Source: Planctomycetota bacterium (GTDB lineage Bacteria; Planctomycetota; SZUA-567; H5-PLA8). Taken from it: a DNA stretch of 13,380 bases. Below the pieces are notes generated by a model that was not told where the DNA came from, made no database searches, and was given only the letters and a program-made list of their open reading frames with translations. This document shows positions 1 through 6,554 of this stretch, one piece after another. The position numbers and the translations under genes are program-made. The stretch spans positions 1 through 13,380 of the forward strand of contig JANXLS010001311.1 in assembly GCA_025355035.1 (NCBI GenBank), given 5' to 3'. Each line of letters opens with the position of its first letter. Position 1 is the first letter of the stretch.

Positions 1-1203
1 GATCGGATTTTGCATTTGGCGTTCGAACTTGCCAGTAAAAAATGGCTGCTGGGCTTCAGCGATGGGCGCCCGCAGATTCGGAAAGTTGAAATCAAGGCGG
101 GCGATTTAAACGCGCTTCTCTCGGCGGTCACTGCGGCGAAACTGAAATTTGGTTTGCCCGCCACCTGCCGCGTGATCTCGTGCTACGAGGCCGGACGCGA
201 TGGCTTTTGGCTGCATCGCTGGCTGGTGGCGCAGGGCATCGAAAGCCGCGTGTTGGATTCGGCCAGTTTGGAGACCAACCGCCGCAGCAGGCGGGCGAAG
301 ACCGACCGCATCGACGTTGAAAAGATGGCCCGCATGTCGGTGCGGGACGCCGGCGGCGAGAAGGATGTGTGGAAGGTGGTGAATGTGCCGGCGGCGGAAA
401 TCGAGGACATGCGGGGCCTGCATCGGGAGGCCGGCGAACTGACCGGCGACATCACCATGCACTCCAACCGCATCAAGGGCCATTTGGCCTCGCACGGCAT
501 CGTCTGTTCGATCGGAAAAACGTTCGATGCGCGGCTGCCGAAACTGCGCGCGCCGGATGGACGGGCGCTGGGCCCGCTGACGCAGGAACGGCTGTTGCGC
601 GAATGGCAGCGCATGATGGCGGTGGTCGCGCAGTTGAAACTCGTCGAGGCGGCGCAACGCGCGCTGATGAAGCGAGCGGCTGAGAATCCGAACGCGGTGA
701 AGACCGAGTTCGGCGCGGAAGTGCTGACGTGTTTGGAGAAGGCGAACAAGCTGCGTCAATTGCGCGGAATCGACCTGATGGCGTTCGCGCTGAGCTTCGA
801 GTTTTTCGGCTGGCGCAAATTTAAAAACCGGCGCCAGGTCGGCGGGCTGGCGGGGATGTGCGGAACGCCGTACAACAGCGGCGACAGCGTGCGGGAGCAG
901 GGCATCGGCAAGAGCGGGAACAAGCGCGTGCGGACGATCGCGGTTGAGCTGGCGTGGTGCTGGCTGATGTACCAAGGCGATTCGAAGCTCAGCGAATGGT
1001 ACCGAGAAAAGTTCGGCGGGCGTGGGGGCCAGGCGCGGAAACAAGGCAGCGTGGCGCTGGGGCGGAAACTTTTGGTGGCGTGGTGGCAGTATCTGGACAA
1101 GGACATTGTGCCGGCGGAAGCGAAGTTGAAACCGACGGAGCCGAAGTTAAAAGCGGTGGAACCGAAATTGAAAACGACGGAAGCGAAGTTGAAAACGGCG
1201 TGA
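1..1203 (+). CDS. IS110-family transposase (5' end outside window)
   Basis: This is an RNA-guided DEDD/serine recombinase of the IS110 family that moves its own element. The frame is open to base 1 (Asp-Arg-Ile-Leu-His-Leu...), so the true start probably lies upstream; the TTG at 10 is only the first in-window candidate, and residues are numbered from it. The N-terminal RuvC-like domain shows E60 (CYEAGRDG), D99 and D102 (KTDRID). The first acidic position is Glu (E6, AFELASKKW) rather than the usual Asp. The C-terminal Transposase_20 domain contains TPYNSGDS, with S290 the likely catalytic serine, followed by the conserved IGKSGNKRVR segment. The protein ends with four tandem heptads (EAKLKPT type), which are not part of the known fold. 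The gene looks intact apart from the missing first codons. Confidence 0.93.
   Translation, partial: DRILHLAFELASKKWLLGFSDGRPQIRKVEIKAGDLNALLSAVTAAKLKFGLPATCRVISCYEAGRDGFWLHRWLVAQGIESRVLDSASLETNRRSRRAKTDRIDVEKMARMSVRDAGGEKDVWKVVNVPAAEIEDMRGLHREAGELTGDITMHSNRIKGHLASHGIVCSIGKTFDARLPKLRAPDGRALGPLTQERLLREWQRMMAVVAQLKLVEAAQRALMKRAAENPNAVKTEFGAEVLTCLEKANKLRQLRGIDLMAFALSFEFFGWRKFKNRRQVGGLAGMCGTPYNSGDSVREQGIGKSGNKRVRTIAVELAWCWLMYQGDSKLSEWYREKFGGRGGQARKQGSVALGRKLLVAWWQYLDKDIVPAEAKLKPTEPKLKAVEPKLKTTEAKLKTA
1117..1200 (+). repeat. Four tandem 21-bp repeats encoding heptads at the transposase C-terminus
   Basis: Four in-frame 21-base units (1117-1137, 1138-1158, 1159-1179, 1180-1200) end directly at the stop codon. 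They encode EAKLKPT, EPKLKAV, EPKLKTT and EAKLKTA. The constant core is E-x-K-L-K. The tail is lysine-rich and basic and may contact nucleic acid. Because the unit is a multiple of three, the repeats also appear in other frames, which explains the repetitive shadow frames here. Confidence 0.9.
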
Positions 1204-1292
1204 TCGAGTTGGAGAAAGAACAGATGCGGGAGGGCAGAGAAAGTTGATGTGTTCGAGTTGAAGCGGTTGGAGAATTGCACGGGCTGCCCCTG

Positions 1293-1435
1293 GGTTCTGA
1301 AACCAGAACCGTGGGAGAGATGGTTGCGATTTGAAAGCCGTTCGTTCAAGGCCGCCGAAAGGCGGATGAGGAATCTGGTGCCGGACGCAACAGGAGGTCC
1401 GCACGAATAGAAGGTGGAGATCGGCGGAAACGCCG
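1293..1435 (+). other. Series of small hairpins downstream of the transposase
   Basis: Four perfect short stem-loops occur in a row. They are GGTTCTG/CAGAACC (1293-1299 with 1304-1310, loop AAAC); CCGCC/GGCGG with a GAAA tetraloop (1352-1365); CGGAC/GTCCG (1382-1386 with 1397-1401); and CGGCG/CGCCG with a GAAA tetraloop (1422-1435). Two GNRA-type GAAA loops on GC stems point to a folded RNA rather than random DNA. No convincing protein reading frame covers them. They may be part of the 3' untranslated region of the transposase mRNA or of the element's guide RNA. Confidence 0.5.
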
Positions 1436-1493
1436 GCCACGAAACGAACGGGCCGACAGTGAAACTTAAACGCGTGAACCGAGTGCGAGCGGC

Positions 1494-1617
1494 TTGGGGG
1501 CTCTGCCCCCAAACCCCCGGGATTTAGCGCATGGGTCCAGCCAATGAAAAACCGGGCGGTGAAGCCCGGTCATTGTCTGGAACCGGCAAGGCGCTCGGGT
1601 CGCTTCCCAGCGTTGCC
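1494..1617 (+). ncRNA. Candidate bridge RNA (structured RNA in the IS110 3' non-coding end)
   Basis: Three consecutive stem-loops are visible. The first is TTGGGGGC/GCCCCCAA with a TCT loop (1494-1512). The second is a long stem: 1534-1540 pairs with 1577-1584 (one bulge), CAATG 1542-1546 with CATTG 1571-1575, then an AAAA internal bulge (1547-1550), then ACCGGGC 1551-1557 with GCCCGGT 1564-1570. The third has GGCAA 1585-1589 with TTGCC 1613-1617, CGCT with AGCG, and GGG with CCC around a TCGCTT loop. IS110-family recombinases use a bridge RNA with a 5' stem-loop and two loop-bearing hairpins, and in the IS1111 group it lies 3' of the transposase. Position and architecture fit. Assignment of target and donor guide loops is not possible without the element's left end and its target. 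Confidence 0.45.
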
Positions 1618-1690
1618 CTATCCTCATTACCGGCACTCAGGAGAGTAGTCCATGAAGTCGAAATGAAAAGAGAAAACGGATACAATCTGC

Positions 1691-1696
1691 TTGACG
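1691..1696 (+). promoter_or_regulatory. -35-like TTGACG at the probable IS right end
   Basis: TTGACG lies about 15 bases before the estimated right end, with no good -10 box at the correct distance inside the window. In several IS110-family circles a promoter is assembled from a -35 in the right end and a -10 in the left end. This half-promoter fits that design, but the left end is not visible. Confidence 0.3.
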
Positions 1697-1710
1697 GGTG
1701 CGCTCATAGA

Positions 1711-2196
1711 AGGGGAGAGCGTGATGCTTTAGCTGTGCGCGGGTCAATAAACGGTTTTTTTAAATGTCTCTTGCAATCAGTACACATACCCCACAACCCA
1801 GCGCCTTTCCTTTGTGCCTCTGTGTTAAAAAACAAGTCCATCGGATCCAAATCACCCGCCCGCGGTCGTTTCATCAAATAATCTTATCGGACGATCCCGC
1901 ATATATAAATTCCCCGTGCGTGACTTAAATGGCGTTCCAAGTGTAACTTATGAAGTGAGCGAGAGCGCTCGAATGCTCCAAACGAAAAGAAAGATGTTTA
2001 GAAATCGTCAGCGCGGTTGCAGAAAGATGGCAATTTCGTAGAATGTCCGGTTCTGTAAAGTGTATTCGATGCGGCATGTTTTGATCATAAAAGCGCAGAC
2101 GTTTGTGCCTTCGATCAACCTCTCACCTGATTTAAAGTGAGCGGCAGGAATGAACTTAGGGAAATAAAGAGCGGGACGTGACCGCTTCAGTCAACT
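1711..2196. other. Non-coding stretch between the IS end and the GH42-like gene
   Basis: I see no credible gene here. The stretch holds a short perfect hairpin GAGCG/CGCTC (1957-1970), an inverted pair TTGATC (2081-2086) and GATCAA (2113-2118), and CTCAC/GTGAG (2122-2126 with 2137-2141). A CTTTGTGCCTCTGTG-type motif lies near 1810. Any of the inverted repeats upstream of 2197 could be operator sites for the downstream gene, but none matches a regulator I can name. No strong promoter stands out. Confidence 0.5.
1803..1832. repeat. Possible dispersed-repeat fragment (TTTGTGCCTCTGTGTTAAAA)
   Basis: The string CCTTTGTGCCTCTGTG followed by TTAAAAAAC resembles the TTTGTGCCTCTGTGGTTAAA-type sequence I recall as dispersed in intergenic DNA of several bacterial phyla. 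It has internal TTTGTG/TCTGTG periodicity and lies in non-coding DNA. Only one copy is in the window, so repetition is remembered, not demonstrated. Confidence 0.35.
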
Positions 2197-5100
2197 GTGG
2201 CGAAACTGTTATCTTTCCTTCCTTCCCCCCAAAGGCTCGCGCGCTCTCTTGCGTTACTCGGCAGCATTCTATTTTTCGCGCTGGGTTGCTGCTGGCAGCG
2301 CGTTGCGCACGCCGTCGAAACCGCTGCCATTGCTCAACCCGTTCTAACACCCGTTACATCCCCATCGGTCCCGAAGATCGTCGGCTCAATTATCCTCGAC
2401 AATCCCATCGAGACGCCAATCCATGCTTCCTATAAAGGTAGCGCCGCTCAAGAGGCCCTTCCCGCCGCAGTCAATCCCGCGATCTCGCCCAACGTCATCG
2501 CGCGCGCGGCATCGGGAATGGCGCTGGATTCGAATCACATCGCCTACGGGGGCGACGTCATGGGAACGATCGCGTTACCCGCCAACGGCGACACCTTGCG
2601 TCTGCTCTGGATCGATGAAGCCGGTCGCGTACTCGCCGGACAGGATTACGCACCGGCAAATGGCTTGCCTGGTGGCAGCTTCACCTTCAAAATGCCGCAA
2701 GGCACTTTCGGTCATCTGCACAAAATCGCCCTCGTCCGCATTCCGCCCAATGGCGGTAATGTGAAGGTCGAAGCTGTTTCGCCACTCCGCATCGACGAAG
2801 CCATGTACTGGGGCGACTACATCGTCCTCAGCGCAAGCGACACCGCTCGAAAGCTCTTCCCGTCCAACGCCGTCCGGCTCGAATCGTTGCTGCTCCAGGA
2901 TGAAAACCCGCTCTTTCTCAAAACATGGGCGACCCAGGCCGACGCCTTCGCCAAATCGCGCGAAACAAAATTGCTCGAACGCCAACCCGCTCTGTTCGAC
3001 GAAAAAACGATCGACACAGCCAAATCCGCCGTGGAAACCAATCTCGCTAAACGCATCGGCGGCATCAGCCTCTTTTCCATGGGCGATGGTGCGGACCTCT
3101 CCAACAAAAGTCTGCCCTTCGATTACGATCGGTCGCCCGAAACACTTGAGCTTTTCCGCGACTGGCTCGCAAGCCGCTACGGTTCGTTGTCGGTGCTGAA
3201 TAAACAATGGCACACGAACTTTTCCTCGTGGGATAAAGTTGTCCCGCCCACCACCGATGACGCGAAATGCGCGATCAATCCGATTTACAAAAAACGCATG
3301 ACCATCTTGAAAGACGGCGACAAAGATAAAACATTGGAACGACGCGGCGACGAACCCGCCTTCTTCCTGGCGCCCAAAGAACTCCATTCTCTCGGCGGCG
3401 AAAACCTCTCCGGTTGGGCCGATTTCCGCGCCTTCAACGATTACGCATTCGCCCGCATCCTGCGCGAATTCCACGCCTTCGCCAAAGAGAAAGACCGCAA
3501 CGCACAAGTCGGATTCATCAACGCCCAACCCCCGTCGGCATGGGGCGGTTGGGACTATCAAAATGTCGTCAATTCAACGGACTGGATCGAAGAACACAGC
3601 AGCATCGTGGCGCGCGAAATCATGCGCGGCATGGCCCCGAAGATGCACTTCTTCTCTGCCGTAAACGGCCAGGAAGCCGCATCGACCCACCGCCTCTGGG
3701 ATCGATGGTTGCGCGGTGACGACGGTTGCATCGTGCCAACCGGCGACGGCGTGACGATCCCCACCGATGACATCGCCGAAATGACGCGCGGCATCACGAT
3801 GCTGCGCAACTCCGCCCAAGCCCAAACCGATCCCATCGCAATTTATTATTCGCCGCGTTCGATCTATCTGCATTGGATGTTCGACAGCGAAATACAAGGC
3901 TCCACATGGCTCCGCCGCGACGGCCGGGAAGACGCTGTCCACGGCACGATCAATCTGCAATTTAAATCGTGGCTGCTGCTGCTCGAAGACCTCGGCTACG
4001 CGCCCTACTTCATCCACCCGGAAGACGTCACCTCCGGCAAGTTGCACTATCCCGACACAAAAGTCGTGATCCTGCCGAAAGTTCTTTCGCTCAGCCAAAC
4101 TGAAGCGTCCGCGTTGCGCGATTTCGTCAATGAAGGCGGATGCCTCATCGCCGATGGCCAATGCGGAACCTTCGATGGTATGGGTAAACGTCGCACGCCT
4201 CAGGGCGCAGCGATCAAGTCTCCCGGAACGATGGACGCCGATTTCGGCATCGTTCGCAGCGATTTCATCGCCCAGGAACGCGGAGGCGAATTCAAAGGAG
4301 ATGCCAATGGCTCGCGCGTGACCTTGCGCGGCAAAGACAACAAACCCGTCGGCGCCGAATCGCCCGAACTGCGCATCCTCGAACCCAACATCTCCGCCGC
4401 CGGTGGCATCGCACACGCCTCGTGCGCGGGTAGCTGCAAAGCCATGATCACCAAAGCCGCTGGCAAAGGCCGCTACTTCTATTTAAATCTCTGCCTGCAA
4501 GATTACGCCTTGTTGCGCGGCGATAAAACCGCCCCTGGCTTCCACTACAATTCCATGACCGAAGAACAATACGCCGGAAAATTCGGAGCGCCCACCGGCG
4601 GCGAAGCGCTGCGTTTGGCCGTCTCGGATATCCTCGATGAATTCGTCGGCGAAAACCCGCTGTCCGTTTCGTGGGGAGCGCCCAGCACACCCGCGCGCGG
4701 CTTGAAACGCACACGCTTCGATCTCGGCAACGGTGTCGCGTTCTACTCCATCATGCCTTTGGCCGATGCCGGTGGAAACGAAGCCGCTGAAATTAAAGGC
4801 GCGCCGCTCGACGCCACAACGCCCGCCATCGTCAGCGACGGCAAACCGCACTGCTGGTACGACATGCGCTCCGGCGAATACCTCGGCTCGTCCGACGCCG
4901 TCACCGCCAAGATCGAACCCAACCGCCCCGCGCTATTGGCCGCGCTGCCTTACACAGTTGAAAAAATTTCATTGAAGGTGCGACGCATCGATCAGAGCCG
5001 AACCTTCAAAATCGGAGCCGATCTCGTCGTCGCCGGCGCATTGCCCGGACGGCACGTCTACCACGTCGAAGTCTTTGATCCCGCCGGCAAACCCATGCCA

Positions 5101-5289
5101 TATTACGCAACCAACATCGCCACCGAAAACGGGTCCTGCACCCACGTCATCACGCTCGGCGTCAACGAGCCCGCCGGAACCTACCACGTCAAATTCCGCG
5201 ACGCCCTCACCGGCAAATCCGCTGAAGGCGACCTCCTCAAGGACGGTCAGCAATACAACGCCCTCGACCTCGACCCCGCAAAGCAATAA
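2197..5289 (+). CDS. Secreted GH42-like glycoside hydrolase (beta-galactosidase-type)
   Basis: This 1030-residue exported protein probably acts on a plant or algal oligosaccharide outside the cytoplasm. The GTG at 2197 is the first usable start after an in-frame stop at 2179. I see no Shine-Dalgarno sequence before it, so the start is uncertain. Residues 1-39 form a signal peptide (basic n-region, core SLALLGSILFFALG, cleavage after AHA). A beta-rich N-terminal part (about 40-205) precedes a TIM-barrel-like region (about 210-560) with family-like stretches LFSMGDG, RDWLASRYGS, WADFRAFNDY and SAWGGWDY. A GATase-like trimerisation domain (about 565-790, KVVILPKVLSLS, GGCLIADGQ) and a C-terminal beta-sandwich follow. 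Where related proteins have GDE, this one has GDG (G298), so the usual acid/base glutamate may be missing. The substrate is unknown. The gene converges with the isomerase gene. Confidence 0.65.
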   Translation: MAKLLSFLPSPQRLARSLALLGSILFFALGCCWQRVAHAVETAAIAQPVLTPVTSPSVPKIVGSIILDNPIETPIHASYKGSAAQEALPAAVNPAISPNVIARAASGMALDSNHIAYGGDVMGTIALPANGDTLRLLWIDEAGRVLAGQDYAPANGLPGGSFTFKMPQGTFGHLHKIALVRIPPNGGNVKVEAVSPLRIDEAMYWGDYIVLSASDTARKLFPSNAVRLESLLLQDENPLFLKTWATQADAFAKSRETKLLERQPALFDEKTIDTAKSAVETNLAKRIGGISLFSMGDGADLSNKSLPFDYDRSPETLELFRDWLASRYGSLSVLNKQWHTNFSSWDKVVPPTTDDAKCAINPIYKKRMTILKDGDKDKTLERRGDEPAFFLAPKELHSLGGENLSGWADFRAFNDYAFARILREFHAFAKEKDRNAQVGFINAQPPSAWGGWDYQNVVNSTDWIEEHSSIVAREIMRGMAPKMHFFSAVNGQEAASTHRLWDRWLRGDDGCIVPTGDGVTIPTDDIAEMTRGITMLRNSAQAQTDPIAIYYSPRSIYLHWMFDSEIQGSTWLRRDGREDAVHGTINLQFKSWLLLLEDLGYAPYFIHPEDVTSGKLHYPDTKVVILPKVLSLSQTEASALRDFVNEGGCLIADGQCGTFDGMGKRRTPQGAAIKSPGTMDADFGIVRSDFIAQERGGEFKGDANGSRVTLRGKDNKPVGAESPELRILEPNISAAGGIAHASCAGSCKAMITKAAGKGRYFYLNLCLQDYALLRGDKTAPGFHYNSMTEEQYAGKFGAPTGGEALRLAVSDILDEFVGENPLSVSWGAPSTPARGLKRTRFDLGNGVAFYSIMPLADAGGNEAAEIKGAPLDATTPAIVSDGKPHCWYDMRSGEYLGSSDAVTAKIEPNRPALLAALPYTVEKISLKVRRIDQSRTFKIGADLVVAGALPGRHVYHVEVFDPAGKPMPYYATNIATENGSCTHVITLGVNEPAGTYHVKFRDALTGKSAEGDLLKDGQQYNALDLDPAKQ

Positions 5290-5300
5290 GCGCGTCCGAA

Positions 5301-5331
5301 GTTTCGGCTGAAACGGAGCAGTACCCTGCTC
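5301..5331 (+). terminator. Tandem hairpins after the GH42-like gene (weak terminator candidate)
   Basis: GTTTC/GAAAC (5301-5305 with 5310-5314) is followed by the perfect GAGCAG-TACC-CTGCTC stem (5316-5331), beginning 12 bases after the stop codon. There is no T-run, so intrinsic termination would be weak. It may instead protect the mRNA 3' end. Confidence 0.35.
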
Positions 5332-5368
5332 AGTGCCGCTATGCTCACCCAACTCTCCGAGCTAGTCC

Positions 5369-5377
5369 TTATACACA
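5369..5377 (+). promoter_or_regulatory. DnaA box 1 (TTATACACA)
   Basis: It matches TTWTNCACA exactly and lies in the left outer arm of the quasi-palindrome. Its mirror copy is at 5544-5552. Confidence 0.55.
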
Positions 5378-5409
5378 TCTTTCTCCGGAGCTTTTTACCC
5401 CGAAGAGGT

Positions 5410-5418
5410 TGTGAATAA
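5410..5418 (-). promoter_or_regulatory. DnaA box 2 (TTATTCACA)
   Basis: It matches TTWTNCACA on the minus strand and lies in the left inner arm. Its partner in the right inner arm differs at the N position. Confidence 0.5.
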
Positions 5419-5498
5419 ATCGATTCGATATCACGTATGTCCTTAAAGCACCTCGCAAATTTCACCGATGCGAAAGGACTTGTGAAAACAACTTTGAT

Positions 5499-5507
5499 TT
5501 ATCCACA
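5499..5507 (+). promoter_or_regulatory. DnaA box 3 (TTATCCACA, perfect consensus)
   Basis: This is the canonical high-affinity DnaA box, in the right inner arm. A near-box (GTTTTCACA, one mismatch) lies on the minus strand at 5481-5489. Confidence 0.6.
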
Positions 5508-5543
5508 TTCTCTTCGAGGTTGAAATTTACACGAGCCGAAAGA

Positions 5544-5552
5544 TGTGTATAA
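5544..5552 (-). promoter_or_regulatory. DnaA box 4 (TTATACACA)
   Basis: This is the mirror copy of box 1 in the right outer arm, an exact match to TTWTNCACA on the minus strand. Confidence 0.55.
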
Positions 5553-5616
5553 AGACGAGTTCGTCGAGGCGGGCCACCCAGCGCTTCAACAATTCGGTTC
5601 ACGCCCCGAACAGAGC

Positions 5617-6447
5617 TTACGCCGACTGCTCCCAACGCTTCCGCAAAAACGCCATCATCGGCTTCGTTTGCGCGTTGATGTTCTCGAATTTCCCTTCAAA
5701 CGAACACCGTCCCGTATACCCAATCTGCCGCAGTATTTTGAACAGCCCGATGAAATTTTCTTCACCGATCGTCGAATATCCAGGCGCAACACGACCGACA
5801 TCCGCGACATGAACGTGCTTCAATCGCGCGCCCGCGTGGTACATGTTTTCATACGGCTCTTTTTCGTAAGCAATGTGAAACATGTCCGCGAGCAGCTGAA
5901 TGTTCGGATGCTTCACCGCATCGACAAGTCGGGCCCCATGATCGACGCGAACACACAGATTGTCGTCGGAGCTGTTCAGCGGCTCGATGGCAATCGTCAA
6001 CGCATTCGCTTCGGCGATGGGAGCGAGTTCCGAACAAAACGCGATGAACTGTGCCTCCGCTTTGGCGAGCCCGAATTCGGCCGGAAAACGCCGCGCTCCA
6101 CCGGACCCCAACACAACCACTTCCCCGCCCAGCGCCCTGCACCGCGGCAACGCACGGCGGCAATAATCGAGTGCAGCCTGGCGATTCGCGTTGGGACCCG
6201 TAATCGGGTATTTCGCCGGGATAAAGCTGTTGAATGCCTCAACGCGCAGTGCGTATTTCGACACATCGCGATAGAGCGCATCGAAGACACTGTCCGATTC
6301 GTCCGGCGTCACCGCCCCAACGCAAAACTCCGCGAAATCCGCCCCCGCGGCCGTCAGCATGTCGAGCAAATCGCAGACCGGCACCGGCGGTTGGTTCTTC
6401 ACTTCCGGAGCAAACGACCCCGGTCCACAACAGACGCCAAAACGCAT
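5617..6447 (-). CDS. Sugar phosphate isomerase/epimerase-like TIM-barrel protein
   Basis: This 276-residue cytoplasmic protein belongs to the AP-endonuclease-2-type TIM-barrel family, which includes D-tagatose 3-epimerase-like and hydroxypyruvate isomerase-like enzymes. These interconvert keto/aldo sugars using a divalent metal. The four expected metal ligands are visible: E155 (IAIEPLN), D188 (LLADMFH), a histidine in KHVHVAD (H211 or H213) and E251 (CSFEGKF). H191, in the DxxH pattern, is a likely substrate contact. The length is normal and there is no signal peptide. The ATG at 6447 is preceded by GAGGGA a few bases upstream. The gene diverges from the M16 gene across a spacer with a perfect inverted repeat and converges with the GH42-like gene, so a shared carbohydrate role is reasonable. 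The exact substrate cannot be read from the sequence. Confidence 0.85.
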   Translation of the reverse strand: MRFGVCCGPGSFAPEVKNQPPVPVCDLLDMLTAAGADFAEFCVGAVTPDESDSVFDALYRDVSKYALRVEAFNSFIPAKYPITGPNANRQAALDYCRRALPRCRALGGEVVVLGSGGARRFPAEFGLAKAEAQFIAFCSELAPIAEANALTIAIEPLNSSDDNLCVRVDHGARLVDAVKHPNIQLLADMFHIAYEKEPYENMYHAGARLKHVHVADVGRVAPGYSTIGEENFIGLFKILRQIGYTGRCSFEGKFENINAQTKPMMAFLRKRWEQSA

Positions 6448-6483
6448 GAAAATTCCCTCGTGAATGGTGCTCCCAGCATGTCA

Positions 6484-6504
6484 TTGGACATACAATTCGT
6501 CCAA
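6484..6504. promoter_or_regulatory. Putative operator: perfect inverted repeat TTGGAC-N9-GTCCAA
   Basis: TTGGAC (6484-6489) and GTCCAA (6499-6504) are perfect inverted copies separated by nine mostly A/T bases. The site lies 37 bp upstream of the isomerase start and immediately downstream of its candidate -10 box, where a bound repressor would block initiation. The size and symmetry suit a dimeric helix-turn-helix regulator (for example GntR- or LacI-like), but the regulator is not in the window. Confidence 0.5.
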
Positions 6505-6505
6505 C

Positions 6506-6533
6506 GGAATACACCGCTGTCGATTGGCGTCAA
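6506..6533 (-). promoter_or_regulatory. Candidate promoter of the isomerase gene
   Basis: On the minus strand TTGACG (6533-6528) is followed after 16 bases by TATTCC (6511-6506). The -35 match is good and the -10 match is poor. Initiation would fall inside the putative operator at 6484-6504. Confidence 0.3.
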
Positions 6534-6554
6534 CCCTCGATGATGACGGGCCGC

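Larger units (their letters stand above)
1..1710 (+). mobile_element. IS110/IS1111-type insertion sequence, left end outside window
   Basis: The element consists of an IS110-family transposase (to 1203) and about 500 bases of hairpin-rich non-coding DNA. IS110 elements lack long terminal inverted repeats, so the right boundary is estimated. At 1691-1696 there is TTGACG followed by GGTGCGCTCATAGA. The end of the structured region and this TTGAC motif resemble right ends of IS110-family elements, where a -35 box in the right end can pair with a -10 box in the left end when the circular intermediate forms. A long non-coding segment 3' of the transposase is typical of the IS1111 subgroup. The left end, the core dinucleotide and the target site cannot be seen here, so the exact right end near 1710 is an inference. 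Confidence 0.6.
5359..5562. repeat. 204-bp quasi-palindrome with mirror-symmetric DnaA boxes
   Basis: The outer arms 5359-5383 and 5538-5562 are inverted copies matching at 22 of 25 positions, with 15 contiguous matches. The inner arms 5401-5421 and 5496-5516 match at 18 of 21. GTCCTT (5439-5444) faces AAGGAC (5474-5479), and CGCA (5454-5457) faces TGCG (5469-5472). All share a centre near 5460. The element is AT-rich compared with its neighbours. It sits in the non-coding gap between two converging genes, a common landing site for MITE-like elements. No exact target duplication is visible. It could be a foldback/MITE, a DnaA-binding locus or an origin-like element; the sequence alone does not decide. 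Confidence 0.75.

Noticed and set aside
106..1044. 312-codon open frame opposite the transposase
   Set aside because: Arg/His/Ala-rich shadow of a GC-rich coding region, with no recognisable domain.
1494..1617. Integron attC site or CRISPR repeat
   Set aside because: No GTTRRRY-type core sites, no integrase and no regularly spaced repeats.
1531..1881. 116-codon open frame on the plus strand after the transposase
   Set aside because: It runs over the strong hairpins of the candidate bridge RNA and beyond the probable IS end, has low-complexity composition and no ribosome site. The RNA structure explains this DNA better.
2575..4416. Long minus-strand frames (328 and 280 codons) opposite the GH42-like gene
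   Set aside because: Compositionally biased antisense shadows; the plus-strand frame has a signal peptide and family-like motifs along its length.
5359..5562. Firm call of chromosomal origin oriC
   Set aside because: No dnaA, dnaN, rpmH or gidA neighbours, no clear strand-skew switch by eye, and two of the boxes are duplicates caused by the palindrome. Kept as a DnaA-box-bearing palindrome only.
5351..5570. Target-site duplication flanking the quasi-palindrome
   Set aside because: GAGCTA on the left and GAGTTC on the right match at only four of six positions, and this is better explained as extension of the imperfect inverted arms.
5545..6543. 332-codon open frame on the plus strand
   Set aside because: It lies opposite the isomerase gene, is Arg/His-rich and lacks any family motif. 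The minus-strand product has a full set of metal ligands and a ribosome site.
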